This document shows positions 19,466-29,196 of a DNA stretch of 64,000 nt, piece after piece (position 1 is the stretch's first letter; each line of letters opens with the position of its first letter). A program made the position numbers and the translations under genes. The notes under the pieces were generated by a model. The model worked only from the letters and a program-made list of their open reading frames with translations, was not told the DNA's origin and made no database searches. This stretch comes from Coleofasciculus sp. FACHB-1120. Lineage in GTDB: Bacteria > Cyanobacteriota > Cyanobacteriia > Cyanobacteriales > FACHB-T130. The stretch spans positions 1 through 64,000 of the forward strand of contig NZ_JACJTV010000015.1 in NCBI RefSeq assembly GCF_014698845.1, read 5' to 3'.

Positions 19466-21304
19466 ATGAAGGACATGATTCCTATCCACCAAGCAGAGGA
19501 ACGCTATGTCCTAGCCGTTAATGCCGGTCAGGTAGGACTCTGGGACTGGGATCTCCAAACAGGTGAAATGTATCTCACCGCAAGCTGGAAAGCGATGCTG
19601 GGTTATCGCGAAGACGAAATTGACAACCGCATAGAGGCTTGGCTCCATCTGGTACATCCGGAGCAGCGGGAATGGGTGATGACGGCTGCAAGTATTTATC
19701 TCGAAGGGTTGACGCCTCAGTATGAAATCGAACATCGGATGATCCACAAAAATGGCAATATCCGGTGGTTTCTCTGTCGGGGGATTGCATTTCGAGATGA
19801 GCAAGGCAAACCTTATCGCATGGCAGGGTCAATTACTGATATTACCGAGCGCAAGCGAACCGAGGAAGCCCTTCAGGAAAGCGAGTATCGGTATTACACC
19901 TTAGCTAAAATGTCGCCGGTAGGGATTTTCCACACAGATGTAGAAGGGAACTGTTTGTATGTCAACGAGCGCTGGCGCGAACTGGCAGGATTGACCCTGG
20001 CGGAAGCACTCGGAGAAGGTTGGACGAAAGCGCTGCATCCCGACGATCGCGATCGCGTTATCAGCGAATGGAAGCAGGGAATCCTAGAAAACCGGCGATT
20101 TGCGTCGGAGTATCGGTTTGGGCGTGCGGATGGAGTCGTCACCTGGGTGTTTGGTCAGGCGGTGGCGGAACAAGGAGTAGGCGGTGGGACTGTTGGCTTT
20201 ATTGGCACGCTCACCGATATTACTGAACGCAAACAGGCGGAAGAGGCACTGCGACTGCAAGTTCTCAGGGAGCGTCTGATGGGGGCGATGCTAGAGCGCA
20301 TCCGTCAGTCTCTCAATCTCAGTGAGATTCTCAACACAACGGTGGCAGAAGTGCGGCAATTTCTTGCCTGCGACCGGGTGATTATTTACCGTTTCGAGGC
20401 TGGTTGGCGCGGGGTTGTGGCGGTGGAGTCTGTAGAACCCCATTGGATTTCAATGCTGGGAACTCCCGTCTACGATCCCTGTTTTAAGGAAAAGTACGCC
20501 CAACTGTATCAGCAGGGTCGGGTTCAAGCAGTCGCCGATATTTACAACTCAGGACTGGGTCAGTGCCACATCGGTTTGCTAGAGCGGTTTCAGGTGAAAG
20601 CGAATTTAGTCGTTCCGATTCTGCAAGGACAACAGTTGTGGGGGTTGCTGATTGCTCATCATTGTTCGCAACCCCGACACTGGCAACCGTGGGAAATCGA
20701 TCTGCTCTCTTCTTTGGCGATGCAGGTGGGAATTGCGATTCAACAAGGACAACTCTATGAACAATTGGAGGCAGCTAACCAAAAGTTGCAGCGCCTTGCG
20801 ACTTTGGATGGTTTAACAGGCCTGCCGAACCGACGCCGGTTTGACGAATACCTGGATCAGGAGTGGCGGCGTCTCAGACGAGAAAAAGTCCCCCTGTCTC
20901 TGATCTTGTGCGATATTGACTTTTTCAAACTCTACAATGACACCTATGGTCATCAAGCCGGGGATACTTGTTTAATTACCGTCGCTAATGCGATCGCTCA
21001 AGCTGTCAAGCGACCGGCGGATTTAGTCGCTCGATACGGGGGCGAAGAATTTGCCGTAATTTTGCCCAATACTGCCCAAACCGGCGCATTGCAAGTAGCA
21101 GAAGCAATTCGAGTGGCAGTGCAAGACTTAAAAATTGTCCATAGCCATTCTTTAGTTAGTCAGTATGTAACGCTGAGTTTGGGCGTTGCGACTACGGTTC
21201 CCCACAGCGATACTTCACCGGAAATATTGTTAAAGGCAACGGATGAGGCGCTTTATCAGGCAAAAGCTCTGGGACGCGATCGCGTTAGCCGATGCTGCTC
21301 TTAG
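19466..21304 (+). CDS. Diguanylate cyclase with PAS-PAS-GAF sensory domains
   Basis: About 612 aa from the ATG at 19466 (MKDMIPIHQAEERY); the frame extends upstream to a GTG at 19400. Two PAS/PAC units occupy about residues 10-265, each ending in an ITDITERK-type PAC. A GAF domain (about 280-435) contains the motif CDRVIIYRF, and a C-terminal GGDEF domain has YGGEEF. RPAD is the inhibitory site just before it. The GAF text (DPCFKEKYAQLY, GQCHIGLLERFQVKANLVVPI) resembles cyanobacterial phytochrome/CBCR-like GAFs. Such domains bind a bilin only if a Cys is suitably placed, and QCHIG contains one, so light sensing is possible but unproven. Confidence 0.88.
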   Translation: MKDMIPIHQAEERYVLAVNAGQVGLWDWDLQTGEMYLTASWKAMLGYREDEIDNRIEAWLHLVHPEQREWVMTAASIYLEGLTPQYEIEHRMIHKNGNIRWFLCRGIAFRDEQGKPYRMAGSITDITERKRTEEALQESEYRYYTLAKMSPVGIFHTDVEGNCLYVNERWRELAGLTLAEALGEGWTKALHPDDRDRVISEWKQGILENRRFASEYRFGRADGVVTWVFGQAVAEQGVGGGTVGFIGTLTDITERKQAEEALRLQVLRERLMGAMLERIRQSLNLSEILNTTVAEVRQFLACDRVIIYRFEAGWRGVVAVESVEPHWISMLGTPVYDPCFKEKYAQLYQQGRVQAVADIYNSGLGQCHIGLLERFQVKANLVVPILQGQQLWGLLIAHHCSQPRHWQPWEIDLLSSLAMQVGIAIQQGQLYEQLEAANQKLQRLATLDGLTGLPNRRRFDEYLDQEWRRLRREKVPLSLILCDIDFFKLYNDTYGHQAGDTCLITVANAIAQAVKRPADLVARYGGEEFAVILPNTAQTGALQVAEAIRVAVQDLKIVHSHSLVSQYVTLSLGVATTVPHSDTSPEILLKATDEALYQAKALGRDRVSRCCS

Positions 21305-21878
21305 CCACTCTTCGGGTGAGTGTCTGCGCCTCTTAGCGGCTATAACCATCCTGCACTTTTCCGATTACCTGTGATGAGTGAAGTTTAGTCTATTTTTGAA
21401 AATATCGTTACAATTTTAACTTTTTAAAGCTGTTTCCTTAATTCAGTCAGCTTCCAATTCCTCAGCTTTCTAAAGGAATTTTATCAAGCCATAAAACTTT
21501 GTAATTAGTCTTTTAGATACAAATTTTCCTTGAAGTTTAGACTGCCGAGACAACAAAAAGGTTCCTAAAATCCTTCATAAATTTGTGCCACTTCCCAAAC
21601 AGTCCACTGCCAGGAAGCCTCTATTTGCGAAAATGCTAATTCAACCCATCGTCAGAGGTAGAAACATTATTCAGGGACTAAAATATTTACTGGTATTTTG
21701 AAATTTAAAGAGCTTAAAGCTATTACCTGTAGGAGAATACTGAGACTTAAAAGCTTTAGCAATCCTTGGTTTGAGCGGACGAGAAATTTTTTTAGAGATT
21801 TTCTGGAACCTTTTGCTTTGGCTAACGACTTTGAATGTAACAAAGCAACTGAAAACCAGAGAATTGAAGGAATCAATT
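21305..21878. other. AT-rich intergenic region before the barrel-protein gene
   Basis: About 570 bp with no credible gene. Short open frames on both strands near 21667-21907 are composed of low-complexity AT-rich text. It is presumably the promoter and long 5' leader of the outer-membrane protein gene at 21879, but I see no certain promoter or operator. Confidence 0.5.
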
Positions 21879-22409
21879 ATGAATCGCGCTCTCAAATCCG
21901 TAGCTAAGATTTCCGTACTATCTGCACTAGCGATCGCTCCTGTTTTAATGTCTAGTTTGGACGCTTCTGCAAAACCCCTAGGAACACGAGCAAATTATGT
22001 CGGGGTTGGTGGTTCTGCTAGCGTTACAAATGGTGGACAAGATGGCGATGCTGCCGCAGTCGGCGGTGTGATTCAAGGCCGCTATGCGGTTCCCAAGACG
22101 CCAGTTTCTATTAGAGGTTCCGTACAGTTCACCAACGAAACCAGCACTATCATTCCGATGGTTACTTATGATGTGCCTGTTACCAATAAAGCCAACTTCT
22201 ACGTTGGTGGTGGCTACGGTTTGCATGAAACCGAAGGTAAACCATCTACCTTCGGCAACCGCAATGCGCCTGTAGTGACGGCTGGCGTTGAAGCAGAAGT
22301 TGCTAAGAACGTTGTAGTCTTCAGCGATGCCAAACTAGGAATCAAGCCTTACGAAAACAGCCCCGCTTCCTCTGTTAGCGTCAATCTGGGAATCGGCTAC
22401 GGCTTCTAG
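21879..22409 (+). CDS. Small exported outer-membrane beta-barrel protein
   Basis: A 176-aa protein from the ATG at 21879, preceded by AAGGA 9 nt away. The frame opens further upstream to 21771 but lacks support. The signal peptide is MNRALKSVAKISVLSALAIAPVLMSSLDASA. The mature part alternates beta strands and Gly/Asn turns: GTRANYVGVGGSASV, GRYAVPKTPVSIRGSVQF, ANFYVGGGYGLH. It ends VSVNLGIGYGF, a terminal Phe typical of barrels inserted by BAM. An OmpA-like or porin-like 8-strand barrel is likely. A strong terminator follows at once. Confidence 0.78.
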   Translation: MNRALKSVAKISVLSALAIAPVLMSSLDASAKPLGTRANYVGVGGSASVTNGGQDGDAAAVGGVIQGRYAVPKTPVSIRGSVQFTNETSTIIPMVTYDVPVTNKANFYVGGGYGLHETEGKPSTFGNRNAPVVTAGVEAEVAKNVVVFSDAKLGIKPYENSPASSVSVNLGIGYGF

Positions 22410-22478
22410 GATTAACGCTCTCTCTAGCGTTCTTGGCGGTGTTTGGTTTGAGATATTTTGACTTAACTGACTTCTAAC

Positions 22479-22513
22479 AAAGTGGGACAGGTTGATAAAG
22501 CCTGTCCCACTTT
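22479..22513 (+). terminator. Rho-independent terminator after the barrel gene
   Basis: AAAGTGGGACAGG (22479-22491) pairs perfectly with CCTGTCCCACTTT (22501-22513) across a 9-nt loop, followed by TGTTTTT. It is 70 bp downstream of the stop codon. Confidence 0.9.
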
Positions 22514-22663
22514 TGTTTTTATAGCGGTTCTCACTTAGGTTTAATCCACTGCACAGTAGGGTAGCTATGCTAATCTACCGATGGATCTGATTTAATTGAG
22601 AGCGGCTTAAGATTGCGAGGCTCAAAAATCGGGTTAGGGACGAAAGACTTTACACGCTTACTT

Positions 22664-22695
22664 GCATCACTGCATCACTGCATCACTGCATCACT
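22664..22695. repeat. Four tandem GCATCACT octamers
   Basis: Four exact copies of the 8-bp unit GCATCACT in the gap between the terminator and the sulfite reductase gene. This part of the 467-bp gap (22410-22876) shows no gene. The tract lies about 180 bp before the start codon, so it could affect promoter spacing if copy number varies. Confidence 0.8.
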
Positions 22696-22876
22696 GGTGT
22701 GGCGAACCGAAGGGCGTCCTCTGGGGATATCCCTTTCTGCAAGAATTGTTAAAATCTAGGGATTTTCTCACCTATCGCTAAAGATTAAGAATGGTGATAG
22801 TACCATGAATGTATACGCCGTAATCCCGATAGATTTTCCGGTGATCCAGTTCAACCGTTCAGCCCCTTAGTTTCCG

Positions 22877-24859
22877 ATGGTTAAATCTCCGATTTCCCCA
22901 GTCCAAAAGCTTTCTAAAGTAGAAGGACTCAAAGAACGCAGCAACTTTTTACGCGAACCTGTGGCAACTGAGCTACTGGAAGACACCAACAGCTTCACAG
23001 AAGATGCCACCCAGATTCTCAAGTTTCACGGATCGTACCAGCAGGATAACCGGGACAACCGGGTGAAGGGTCAGGAAAAAGATTACCAGTTCATGCTGCG
23101 TACCCGTAATCCGGGGGGCTTCATTCCACCGCAACTGTATCTGACCTTAGACCGACTGGCTGAGGAATATGGCAATGGAACGCTACGCGCTACGACCCGC
23201 CAGGGTTTTCAGCTGCATGGAATTTTAAAGAAAAATCTCAAAGCATCCATCGCTGCCATCATTAAAAACATGGGGTCAACGCTGGGAGCCTGCGGCGACC
23301 TCAACCGCAATGTGATGACGCCCCCAGCGCCTTACAAAAATCGCCGGGACTACGAATATACCTGGGAGTATGCCAACAATATTGCTGACCTGCTGGCACC
23401 GCAAACAGGCGCATATTATGAAATTTGGCTGGATGGCGAAAAGTCCATTAGCGGGGAAGAAAACCCAGAGGTAAAGGCGGCGCGGCAACGCAACGGTAAC
23501 GGCACCGTCGTCCACGGGAAAGAAGAACCGCTCTATGGCGATCGCTATATGCCCCGGAAATTCAAGTGTGCCGTAACGGTACCAGGGGATAATTCGGTTG
23601 ACCTCTATTCCCAAGATGTCAGCTTGGTGGTGATGACCAACGCCGAGGGAGAACTAGAGGGATTTAATGTCTTTGCGGGTGGTGGTTTGGGACGCACCCA
23701 CAACAAAGAAGAGACATTTCCCCGGATGGCAGATCCCATCGGGTATGTAGACAAACAAGATATCTACGATCTCATCAAAGCGATTGTCTCCACTCAAAGA
23801 GATTATGGCGATCGCACTAACCGCCGTCATGCGCGGATGAAATACCTAATCGAAGATTGGGGCGTCGAGAAGTTCCGCGCCAAAGTCGAAGAATATTTTG
23901 GCAAACCGCTGGCCGCTTTTAAAGAGTTACCGCCGTTTAAATACAAAGATTTCTTGGGTTGGAACGAACAAGGCGATGGCAAGCTGTTTCTAGGGATTCC
24001 GATTGAAAATGGTCGGGTGAAGGACGAAGGGAACTTTAAGCTCAGAACTGCACTGCGGGAAATCGTGCAGAAGTTCTCGCTACCGATTCGCCTGACACCC
24101 AACCAAAACTTGCTGTTTTACGAAATTGACCCAGCGCAAAAAACCGAAATTCAGCAGATTCTGGACCGCTGTGGCGTTCAGGCAGACCCCAATCAACTTG
24201 ACCCGTTGGTGCGTTATTCGATGGCTTGCCCTGCAATGCCGACTTGCGGCTTGGCAATCACCGAATCGGAACGGATCATGCCGGATCTCCTGAATCGGGT
24301 TCGGGCGCTGCTGAAAAAAGTAGGATTGGAAAACGAACACTTTATCGTGCGGATGACGGGTTGCCCGAATGGTTGCGCTCGTCCCTATCTGGCAGAATTA
24401 GGATTTGTCGGGAGTGCGGTTGAATCTTATCAGATTTGGCTGGGGGCTTCACGCGACCAAACGCGACTCTCTAGAGCTTATATGGATCGGCTGCACATCA
24501 ACGAGCTAGAAGCTGAATTAGAGCCGATTTTCGTTTACTTTAAGCAGTCGCGGCAACCCCAAGAAGATTTTGGGGATTTCTGCGATCGCGTCGGTTTTGA
24601 TGCGATTCGTCAATTTACAGTTGACTATGAGTCGGAAGCCGTATCTCCTCAGTCAGACACCGGGTTGATTAATGAGGTGGTGCTGCCAGAAGAATCAGAA
24701 ATAGAGGTTGCGGCTAAAATACGCCGTCGGATCAATGTCCGGGATGATGTTTACAGCCGCTTGAAAGCAGAAGCAACCCGACAGGGTAAGCCCATGACTC
24801 AATTGGCAACTGAGGCAATCGAAGCTTTCTTGCAGGCGAATCAAAAGCCTAACGAGTAA
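22877..24859 (+). CDS. sir: Ferredoxin-sulfite reductase
   Basis: A 660-aa enzyme that reduces sulfite to sulfide with six electrons from ferredoxin, for cysteine synthesis. The two NiR/SiR half-domains are recognisable: [25 protein letters not shown] and [13 protein letters not shown] in the first; [13 protein letters not shown] in the second. The [4Fe-4S]/siroheme cysteines are in CPAMPTC and TGCPNGC. The last 45 residues, after an acidic linker, look like a ribbon-helix-helix domain ([18 protein letters not shown] ... [13 protein letters not shown]), which is not needed for catalysis. No other cysteine-pathway gene is adjacent. Confidence 0.93.
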   Translation: MVKSPISPVQKLSKVEGLKERSNFLREPVATELLEDTNSFTEDATQILKFHGSYQQDNRDNRVKGQEKDYQFMLRTRNPGGFIPPQLYLTLDRLAEEYGNGTLRATTRQGFQLHGILKKNLKASIAAIIKNMGSTLGACGDLNRNVMTPPAPYKNRRDYEYTWEYANNIADLLAPQTGAYYEIWLDGEKSISGEENPEVKAARQRNGNGTVVHGKEEPLYGDRYMPRKFKCAVTVPGDNSVDLYSQDVSLVVMTNAEGELEGFNVFAGGGLGRTHNKEETFPRMADPIGYVDKQDIYDLIKAIVSTQRDYGDRTNRRHARMKYLIEDWGVEKFRAKVEEYFGKPLAAFKELPPFKYKDFLGWNEQGDGKLFLGIPIENGRVKDEGNFKLRTALREIVQKFSLPIRLTPNQNLLFYEIDPAQKTEIQQILDRCGVQADPNQLDPLVRYSMACPAMPTCGLAITESERIMPDLLNRVRALLKKVGLENEHFIVRMTGCPNGCARPYLAELGFVGSAVESYQIWLGASRDQTRLSRAYMDRLHINELEAELEPIFVYFKQSRQPQEDFGDFCDRVGFDAIRQFTVDYESEAVSPQSDTGLINEVVLPEESEIEVAAKIRRRINVRDDVYSRLKAEATRQGKPMTQLATEAIEAFLQANQKPNE

Positions 24860-24919
24860 TGCGACTGGCTACCCAGTAATTTCAAGTCTGGTTGATTCCC
24901 CCTAGTTGCCCAGAATCCC

Positions 24920-24947
24920 AACCCTTTCCCGCTTGCGGGGAGGGGTT
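24920..24947 (+). terminator. Probable terminator after sulfite reductase, dispersed-repeat type
   Basis: AACCCTTTCCCGC (24920-24932) pairs with GCGGGGAGGGGTT (24935-24947) with one G-U pair, followed by CTTTATA. The CCC/GGGGAGGGG text belongs to the same style of dispersed GC-rich palindrome that is inserted in the ChlH-like gene near 41364. Confidence 0.65.
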
Positions 24948-25158
24948 CTTTATACTATGGGCAAGTAGACGGATTTGAGATGAGTCTTCAATGATTCACT
25001 CAGCCGTAACAAAACCCCCGGAGATACTCGCCCTCCGAGTTACATCTAGGGATTGATGGATCTAGTAGTGTAAAGTACCAAAATTTCAACATCAAGGATT
25101 AAAAAATCAATTCTGCATTTGTGTATTCGCGATGCAGATATGGCAATCGGAGGGAAAA

Positions 25159-25728
25159 ATGACTGTAGCTGAAAATAAGCGTGCTGTGGGGGTATTTTCT
25201 AATCGTCAAGATGCAGAAACTGCACTCGATGAAGTTAACAAAACTGGCTTCCCGATGGATAGAGTTTCGGTAATTACCACACAGGCAAAGCAGGACGATC
25301 AACTTGCCGGTGCGAATATGAGCGATCGCATTGGTGATGAAGCTAGCGTCACTGCTGCCACAAAAGCAAACGCAAATACGAACGTCGGGCTGTTTGGCGG
25401 CATATTCACGGGTCTTAGCACTTTAGCAGTTCCTGGCGTGGGGGCTGTAATGGCAGCGGGTACTCTTGGCTTGACTCTAGCTGGTACGATTGCGGGTGTT
25501 GGGATCGGAACAGCGGCAACGAATCGTTTGATTGAGGCATTAACCGATCTCGGCATTCACAAAGATGACGCTAAAGTTTATAGCGATCGCTTGTTTTACA
25601 ATTACTATTTGGTAATTGTGGATGGTACAGACGAGGAAATCGCCAAAGTTGAAGGAGTTTTTCGCAATCAGGGAATTCAGGATTGGGCTGTTTATAACCG
25701 ACCAAACGATTCACCTGTCTTGTCCTAA
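25159..25728 (+). CDS. General-stress-type protein with glycine-rich hydrophobic centre
   Basis: A 189-aa protein from the ATG at 25159, with GGAGG 8 nt upstream (the frame opens at 25132). The N-terminal 60 residues (AVGVFSNRQDAETALDEVNKTGFPMDRVSVI) match the YflT/17M-type fold found in general stress proteins. A glycine/alanine-rich hydrophobic centre (VGLFGGIFTGLSTLAVPGVGAV and GTIAGVGIG) suggests membrane association or a glycine zipper. The C-terminal domain (YSDRLFYNYYLVIVDGTDEE) again has a ferredoxin-like pattern. The gene is single, with a convergent kinase gene sharing its terminator. Exact function unknown. Confidence 0.7.
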   Translation: MTVAENKRAVGVFSNRQDAETALDEVNKTGFPMDRVSVITTQAKQDDQLAGANMSDRIGDEASVTAATKANANTNVGLFGGIFTGLSTLAVPGVGAVMAAGTLGLTLAGTIAGVGIGTAATNRLIEALTDLGIHKDDAKVYSDRLFYNYYLVIVDGTDEEIAKVEGVFRNQGIQDWAVYNRPNDSPVLS

Positions 25729-25771
25729 ATTTCCTAGAATACTAAACTCCCAATTCTCACCAAGCTAGCTG

Positions 25772-25818
25772 AAAATAGATTTGAGAAAGTTTTAGTGCAA
25801 CTTTCTCAAATCTATTTT
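25772..25818. terminator. Bidirectional terminator between convergent genes
   Basis: AAAATAGATTTGAGAAAGTT (25772-25791) is perfectly complementary to the 20 bases at 25799-25818 across a 7-nt loop. The A-rich start and T-rich end let it work on both strands, serving the stress protein gene and the convergent kinase gene. Confidence 0.9.
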
Positions 25819-25871
25819 GTCCTTACTTTTTTTGTTCATCAGTAGTGGGAATTTGTGCCCTAAATTGCCCC

Positions 25872-28349
25872 CTAAACTGATTGCTTAAGCAATTCCGACG
25901 ATGGTTGCTGTGATTGCTGGATCGGAATCTCAATCGCAAATTCTGCTCCTTGTCCGGGTGACGAAATGCATCGTAGCTGTCCCCGATGTGTCTCTGTCAC
26001 TATCTGATAGCTAATCGCTAATCCCATTCCGGTTCCCTTACCAACCGGCTTGGTAGTGAAAAACGGGTCAAATAATCGTTGTTGAATCTCTTCAGCAATA
26101 CCTGCGCCATTATCTGCAATCCGAATCGCAATTTGTTTTGATGCCAAAACTTGCGTGCGAATTGTAATTCGGCTGGGCGAAGCTTGCCTATCTTGATAGC
26201 TACGCTTGGCGTTGAACTCCTCTATGGCATCAATCGCATTGCTGAGGAGGTTCATAAATACTTGGTTAAGTTGTCCAGCATGGCACTCAATGTTGGGTAA
26301 TTGACCATACTCTTTGACAACTTCAATGCCGGGATGCTCTGGCTTCGCCTTGAGACGGTTTTGCAAGAGCATCAGCGTGCTATCAATGCCTTGGTGAATA
26401 TCCACATCCTTAACTTCTGATTCATCAAGACGGGAAAACACGCGCAGCGACTGAACAATATCACGAATGCGCTGAGCGCCAACTTGCATTGAGACAAGGA
26501 GTTTGGATAAATCTTCTTTAAGAAATTCCACCTCCATCTCCTCCGCTTTGTCTTGAATCTGGGGCGTGGGCTGAGGATACTGCTCTTGGTACAGCTGAAT
26601 CAACTCCAGTAAATCTTGGATGTAAGAGCTGGCATGAGTAAGATTGCCGTAGATGAAGTTGACTGGATTATTGATTTCGTGGGCAATGCCTGCCACCATC
26701 TGACCCAAACTAGACATTTTCTCACTCTGTACTAGCTGGAGTTGGGTGTGGTTAAGTTTGGTCAGCGTTTGGTTGAGCAGTGTAATCTGTTGTTGCGTTT
26801 GGTTATACAGTTGAGCCTGAGTAATGGCAACTGCTAGCTGATCTACCACCGCTTTGAGTAATTCTCGATCTAGTTGACTCAGATAATGAGCGTGCAAACC
26901 AATAAGATAGCCGCAGCAGCCATCTAGAAGCGGGATAGGGAGTGCAAGGTAGGCGTGAGCTTTCAACTCTAGAGGTGTTTGCTCTAACTCAGCATCAACA
27001 AACAACAGCTGAAGTGCCTCTGTCTGCTGTAGACAAGCTGCTATGTCTGTACACGAATTGGACTGAAACTTTCTTGGCTGAATCGTCAATGTTTGGGCGT
27101 GAGAGTCACCAACCAGCTCAAGAGTTTGGGATTTGGGATCGTACCAGCCAAACAGTACTCTATCAAGCTGTGTTAAGGTTGCCAGTTCTGTTACCGTCGT
27201 CTGAACAATGGTTTGTAGCTCTAAAGATTCTCGGATACGACACACCAAACGATTCAGTAGAGCTTCCTGCTCGGCACGAGTGCGGGTTTGCTCAAACAGC
27301 TGCACCTGTCGCCATGCACCAATCAGGGCAATCAGCAACAATCCGCCTAAAACGGTCGCCAAGAGGTTGAGTGCGCCTAAGTGAGATTCAATGTTCTGGC
27401 GAGGAATAACCAGCGCAATTGACCAATCCGCTTCCTTTAAGGGCACGTAGGCAACGTAGTTCCATCTGTCATTGACTCGTAATAGTTCAATCCCTGCTTG
27501 TTTGGCAACCATGTGCTGGGCGATCGCTGCCAGATTCGGATTGGAAGATTGTAAAAAGCTGGGTGCCTGACGCTCTGCGGAGCCAATCATCTTGGAGTCA
27601 GGATGGGCGATCGCTACCCCTTGTGAGTTGAGTGCAAACGCATAGCTGCCAACTCCCTGCTGGAGACTGCTCACTACCTGAATCACTCGGTCAACTTCGA
27701 TCGCTCCAGCCATTACTCCCAGCACTTTAGTACCTGGAAGCCCCTTAATGGGAGCGCTGATATTAATTTGTAAGAGTCCTGTGGTGCGGCTGACTACAGG
27801 ATTTGCTGCACTAACTTGCCCTGCCATTGCCTTGATAAACCATTCACGGTCTTTCATATTGTTGCGATGAGGACCGACGCTGGTATTCGCACCCCTGCCT
27901 TGAGAGTTGACAATTGACAGCTGGTGAATTTCTTTAAACCGTTGCGATTCGGACTTTAGATAAGGCTGGGCGACTGACCAATCCATCGAGCGCACGATGG
28001 GGCTGTTAGCCAGCATCTCTACTTCAGTCTTCCGATTAGATAGCCACTGGTCAATCTCATCCCGCCCCTGTTGGACTTTTAGTAAGGCTTGTTGTTGGAG
28101 GTTCGCAAGAATCAGTCCCCGCACAACCTGATAGCTAACTACAGCGATCGCACTCACTCCCAACGTTGACCCTGCTAGTATCGACAGAACAATCAGGTTA
28201 CGAGGTTGCCATCTTTGCTTGTAGCGATGCTGCTTTCTTGGCATCCTTAGCCAGAACGCTTTAGAAAAATTGAATTTTTCCAATCTGGAAAATGCTTCCT
28301 GGCTACTTTTTTGCCTAACTGAGTCAGCCTTATTATTTAGGGACGACAT
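25872..28349 (-). CDS. Membrane sensor histidine kinase (Cache-GAF-HisKA-HATPase)
   Basis: An 825-aa inner-membrane kinase. A transmembrane helix lies near 50-75 (LIVLSILAGSTLGVSAIAVVSY). A periplasmic Cache-type domain follows (about 80-325, with SPIVRSMDW, DREWFIKAMAGQ and ISAPIKG), then a second helix near 330-350. The cytosolic part has a GAF domain (about 375-520), a coiled coil, HisKA with AHEINNPVNF and HATPase with NLLSNAIDAI and GTGMGLAIS. The kinase belongs to the class with a long HisKA hairpin (IQLYQEQYP). It has no receiver, and no response regulator gene is adjacent. Cache domains usually sense small extracellular metabolites; the ligand is unknown. Confidence 0.9.
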   Translation of the reverse strand: MSSLNNKADSVRQKSSQEAFSRLEKFNFSKAFWLRMPRKQHRYKQRWQPRNLIVLSILAGSTLGVSAIAVVSYQVVRGLILANLQQQALLKVQQGRDEIDQWLSNRKTEVEMLANSPIVRSMDWSVAQPYLKSESQRFKEIHQLSIVNSQGRGANTSVGPHRNNMKDREWFIKAMAGQVSAANPVVSRTTGLLQINISAPIKGLPGTKVLGVMAGAIEVDRVIQVVSSLQQGVGSYAFALNSQGVAIAHPDSKMIGSAERQAPSFLQSSNPNLAAIAQHMVAKQAGIELLRVNDRWNYVAYVPLKEADWSIALVIPRQNIESHLGALNLLATVLGGLLLIALIGAWRQVQLFEQTRTRAEQEALLNRLVCRIRESLELQTIVQTTVTELATLTQLDRVLFGWYDPKSQTLELVGDSHAQTLTIQPRKFQSNSCTDIAACLQQTEALQLLFVDAELEQTPLELKAHAYLALPIPLLDGCCGYLIGLHAHYLSQLDRELLKAVVDQLAVAITQAQLYNQTQQQITLLNQTLTKLNHTQLQLVQSEKMSSLGQMVAGIAHEINNPVNFIYGNLTHASSYIQDLLELIQLYQEQYPQPTPQIQDKAEEMEVEFLKEDLSKLLVSMQVGAQRIRDIVQSLRVFSRLDESEVKDVDIHQGIDSTLMLLQNRLKAKPEHPGIEVVKEYGQLPNIECHAGQLNQVFMNLLSNAIDAIEEFNAKRSYQDRQASPSRITIRTQVLASKQIAIRIADNGAGIAEEIQQRLFDPFFTTKPVGKGTGMGLAISYQIVTETHRGQLRCISSPGQGAEFAIEIPIQQSQQPSSELLKQSV

Positions 28350-28854
28350 TCTTAGTGCTACTTGTTATCGACTTGAGAAATAGGAGATTTCCAAGGAACT
28401 TAATATTGCGAAAGTTGAAAGTGTTCTATTTTACTCTCGGTTATTAGGTCGTTCCCTCTAAGAATAATTTTGAGATTTTCTATTCTTCCAACTTTTTTAC
28501 TTACAAATTTAGATATTATCACCTGCTGATTGAACCAGCATTGGGATAACTACGGAATTTTCATCCTGTCAAAATCCAGAGTTGAGAGGTCAATGAAAGC
28601 ACCTCGATTACTTCCTTAAGTAGCGACCAATGAGCGTATAGAGGTGACTTTAGCTCAGTACGGCTTAGTGCTAACAATGGATTCCCTGATTAAGGTCATA
28701 TTTTTTACCTTTCCAGGCAGGGCATCGGGAAAAGATTTCTATATCCAGCTTTACGGATATACTTCCTATTCTGCACACCCTACTATCACAATCGGTTATT
28801 TTGGTTTTTTTCCAAAAAAAGTAGTTTGTTATACAAATCAGTAAACCTGATTTG
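28350..28854. other. Intergenic, no gene recognised
   Basis: AT-rich DNA upstream of the divergent kinase gene. A 66-codon frame at 28644-28844 and its antisense twin show no motif. It is continuous with the gene remnants described next. Confidence 0.5.
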
Positions 28855-29061
28855 CTATTGCCAGTCCAAATTTTCAAATAGCGAAAATACGGAATGTGCT
28901 ACTTTAGGGTGCGAAATTGGGGTGAAATCGGCGTGCAAATAGCGGCTGGTTGTGTCAACGCTCTCATGCCCTAAGGTCGCTTGCACTAGATAGGACTGGA
29001 AGCGATGCCGATGAAAATTGACCTGTTCAAAGACAGCTACGTAGTGATGATAACGCTTTCT
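28855..29061 (-). pseudogene. Tyrosine recombinase (phage-integrase family) C-terminal remnant
   Basis: On the minus strand a 69-codon stretch closed by stops at both ends lacks any start codon. It encodes FHRHRFQSYLVQATLGHESVD followed by TTSRYLHAD. HRHRF resembles the box-II H-x-x-R, LGHESVDTTSRYLH matches the conserved GH and the catalytic Tyr region. The roughly ten residues normally between HxxR and LVQ are missing. This is a decayed fragment of an XerC/D-like or phage integrase; the N-terminal and core-binding parts are absent. No att site could be located. The tail after YLHA (DFTPISHPKVAHS) is unrelated text up to the stop. Confidence 0.7.
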
Positions 29062-29196
29062 CTAAATTAGTAAGAGCGGAAGATAATGAAGAAAAAATAA
29101 CCCCATTTTTGTTACTGGATAGAGAGATATCACACTTGCTATCGTTCAATTTTTCGCATTAAGTTCGCATTAAAATAAAGGGATTTGTATCCAATC

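Noticed and set aside
19071-19469. 132-codon ORF ahead of the PAS-PAS-GAF-GGDEF gene
   Set aside because: TTG start, overlaps the next gene in another frame, no domain recognised.
26942-27370. 142-codon ORF antisense to the Cache-GAF kinase
   Set aside because: Lies wholly opposite a well-supported coding region and has no family resemblance.
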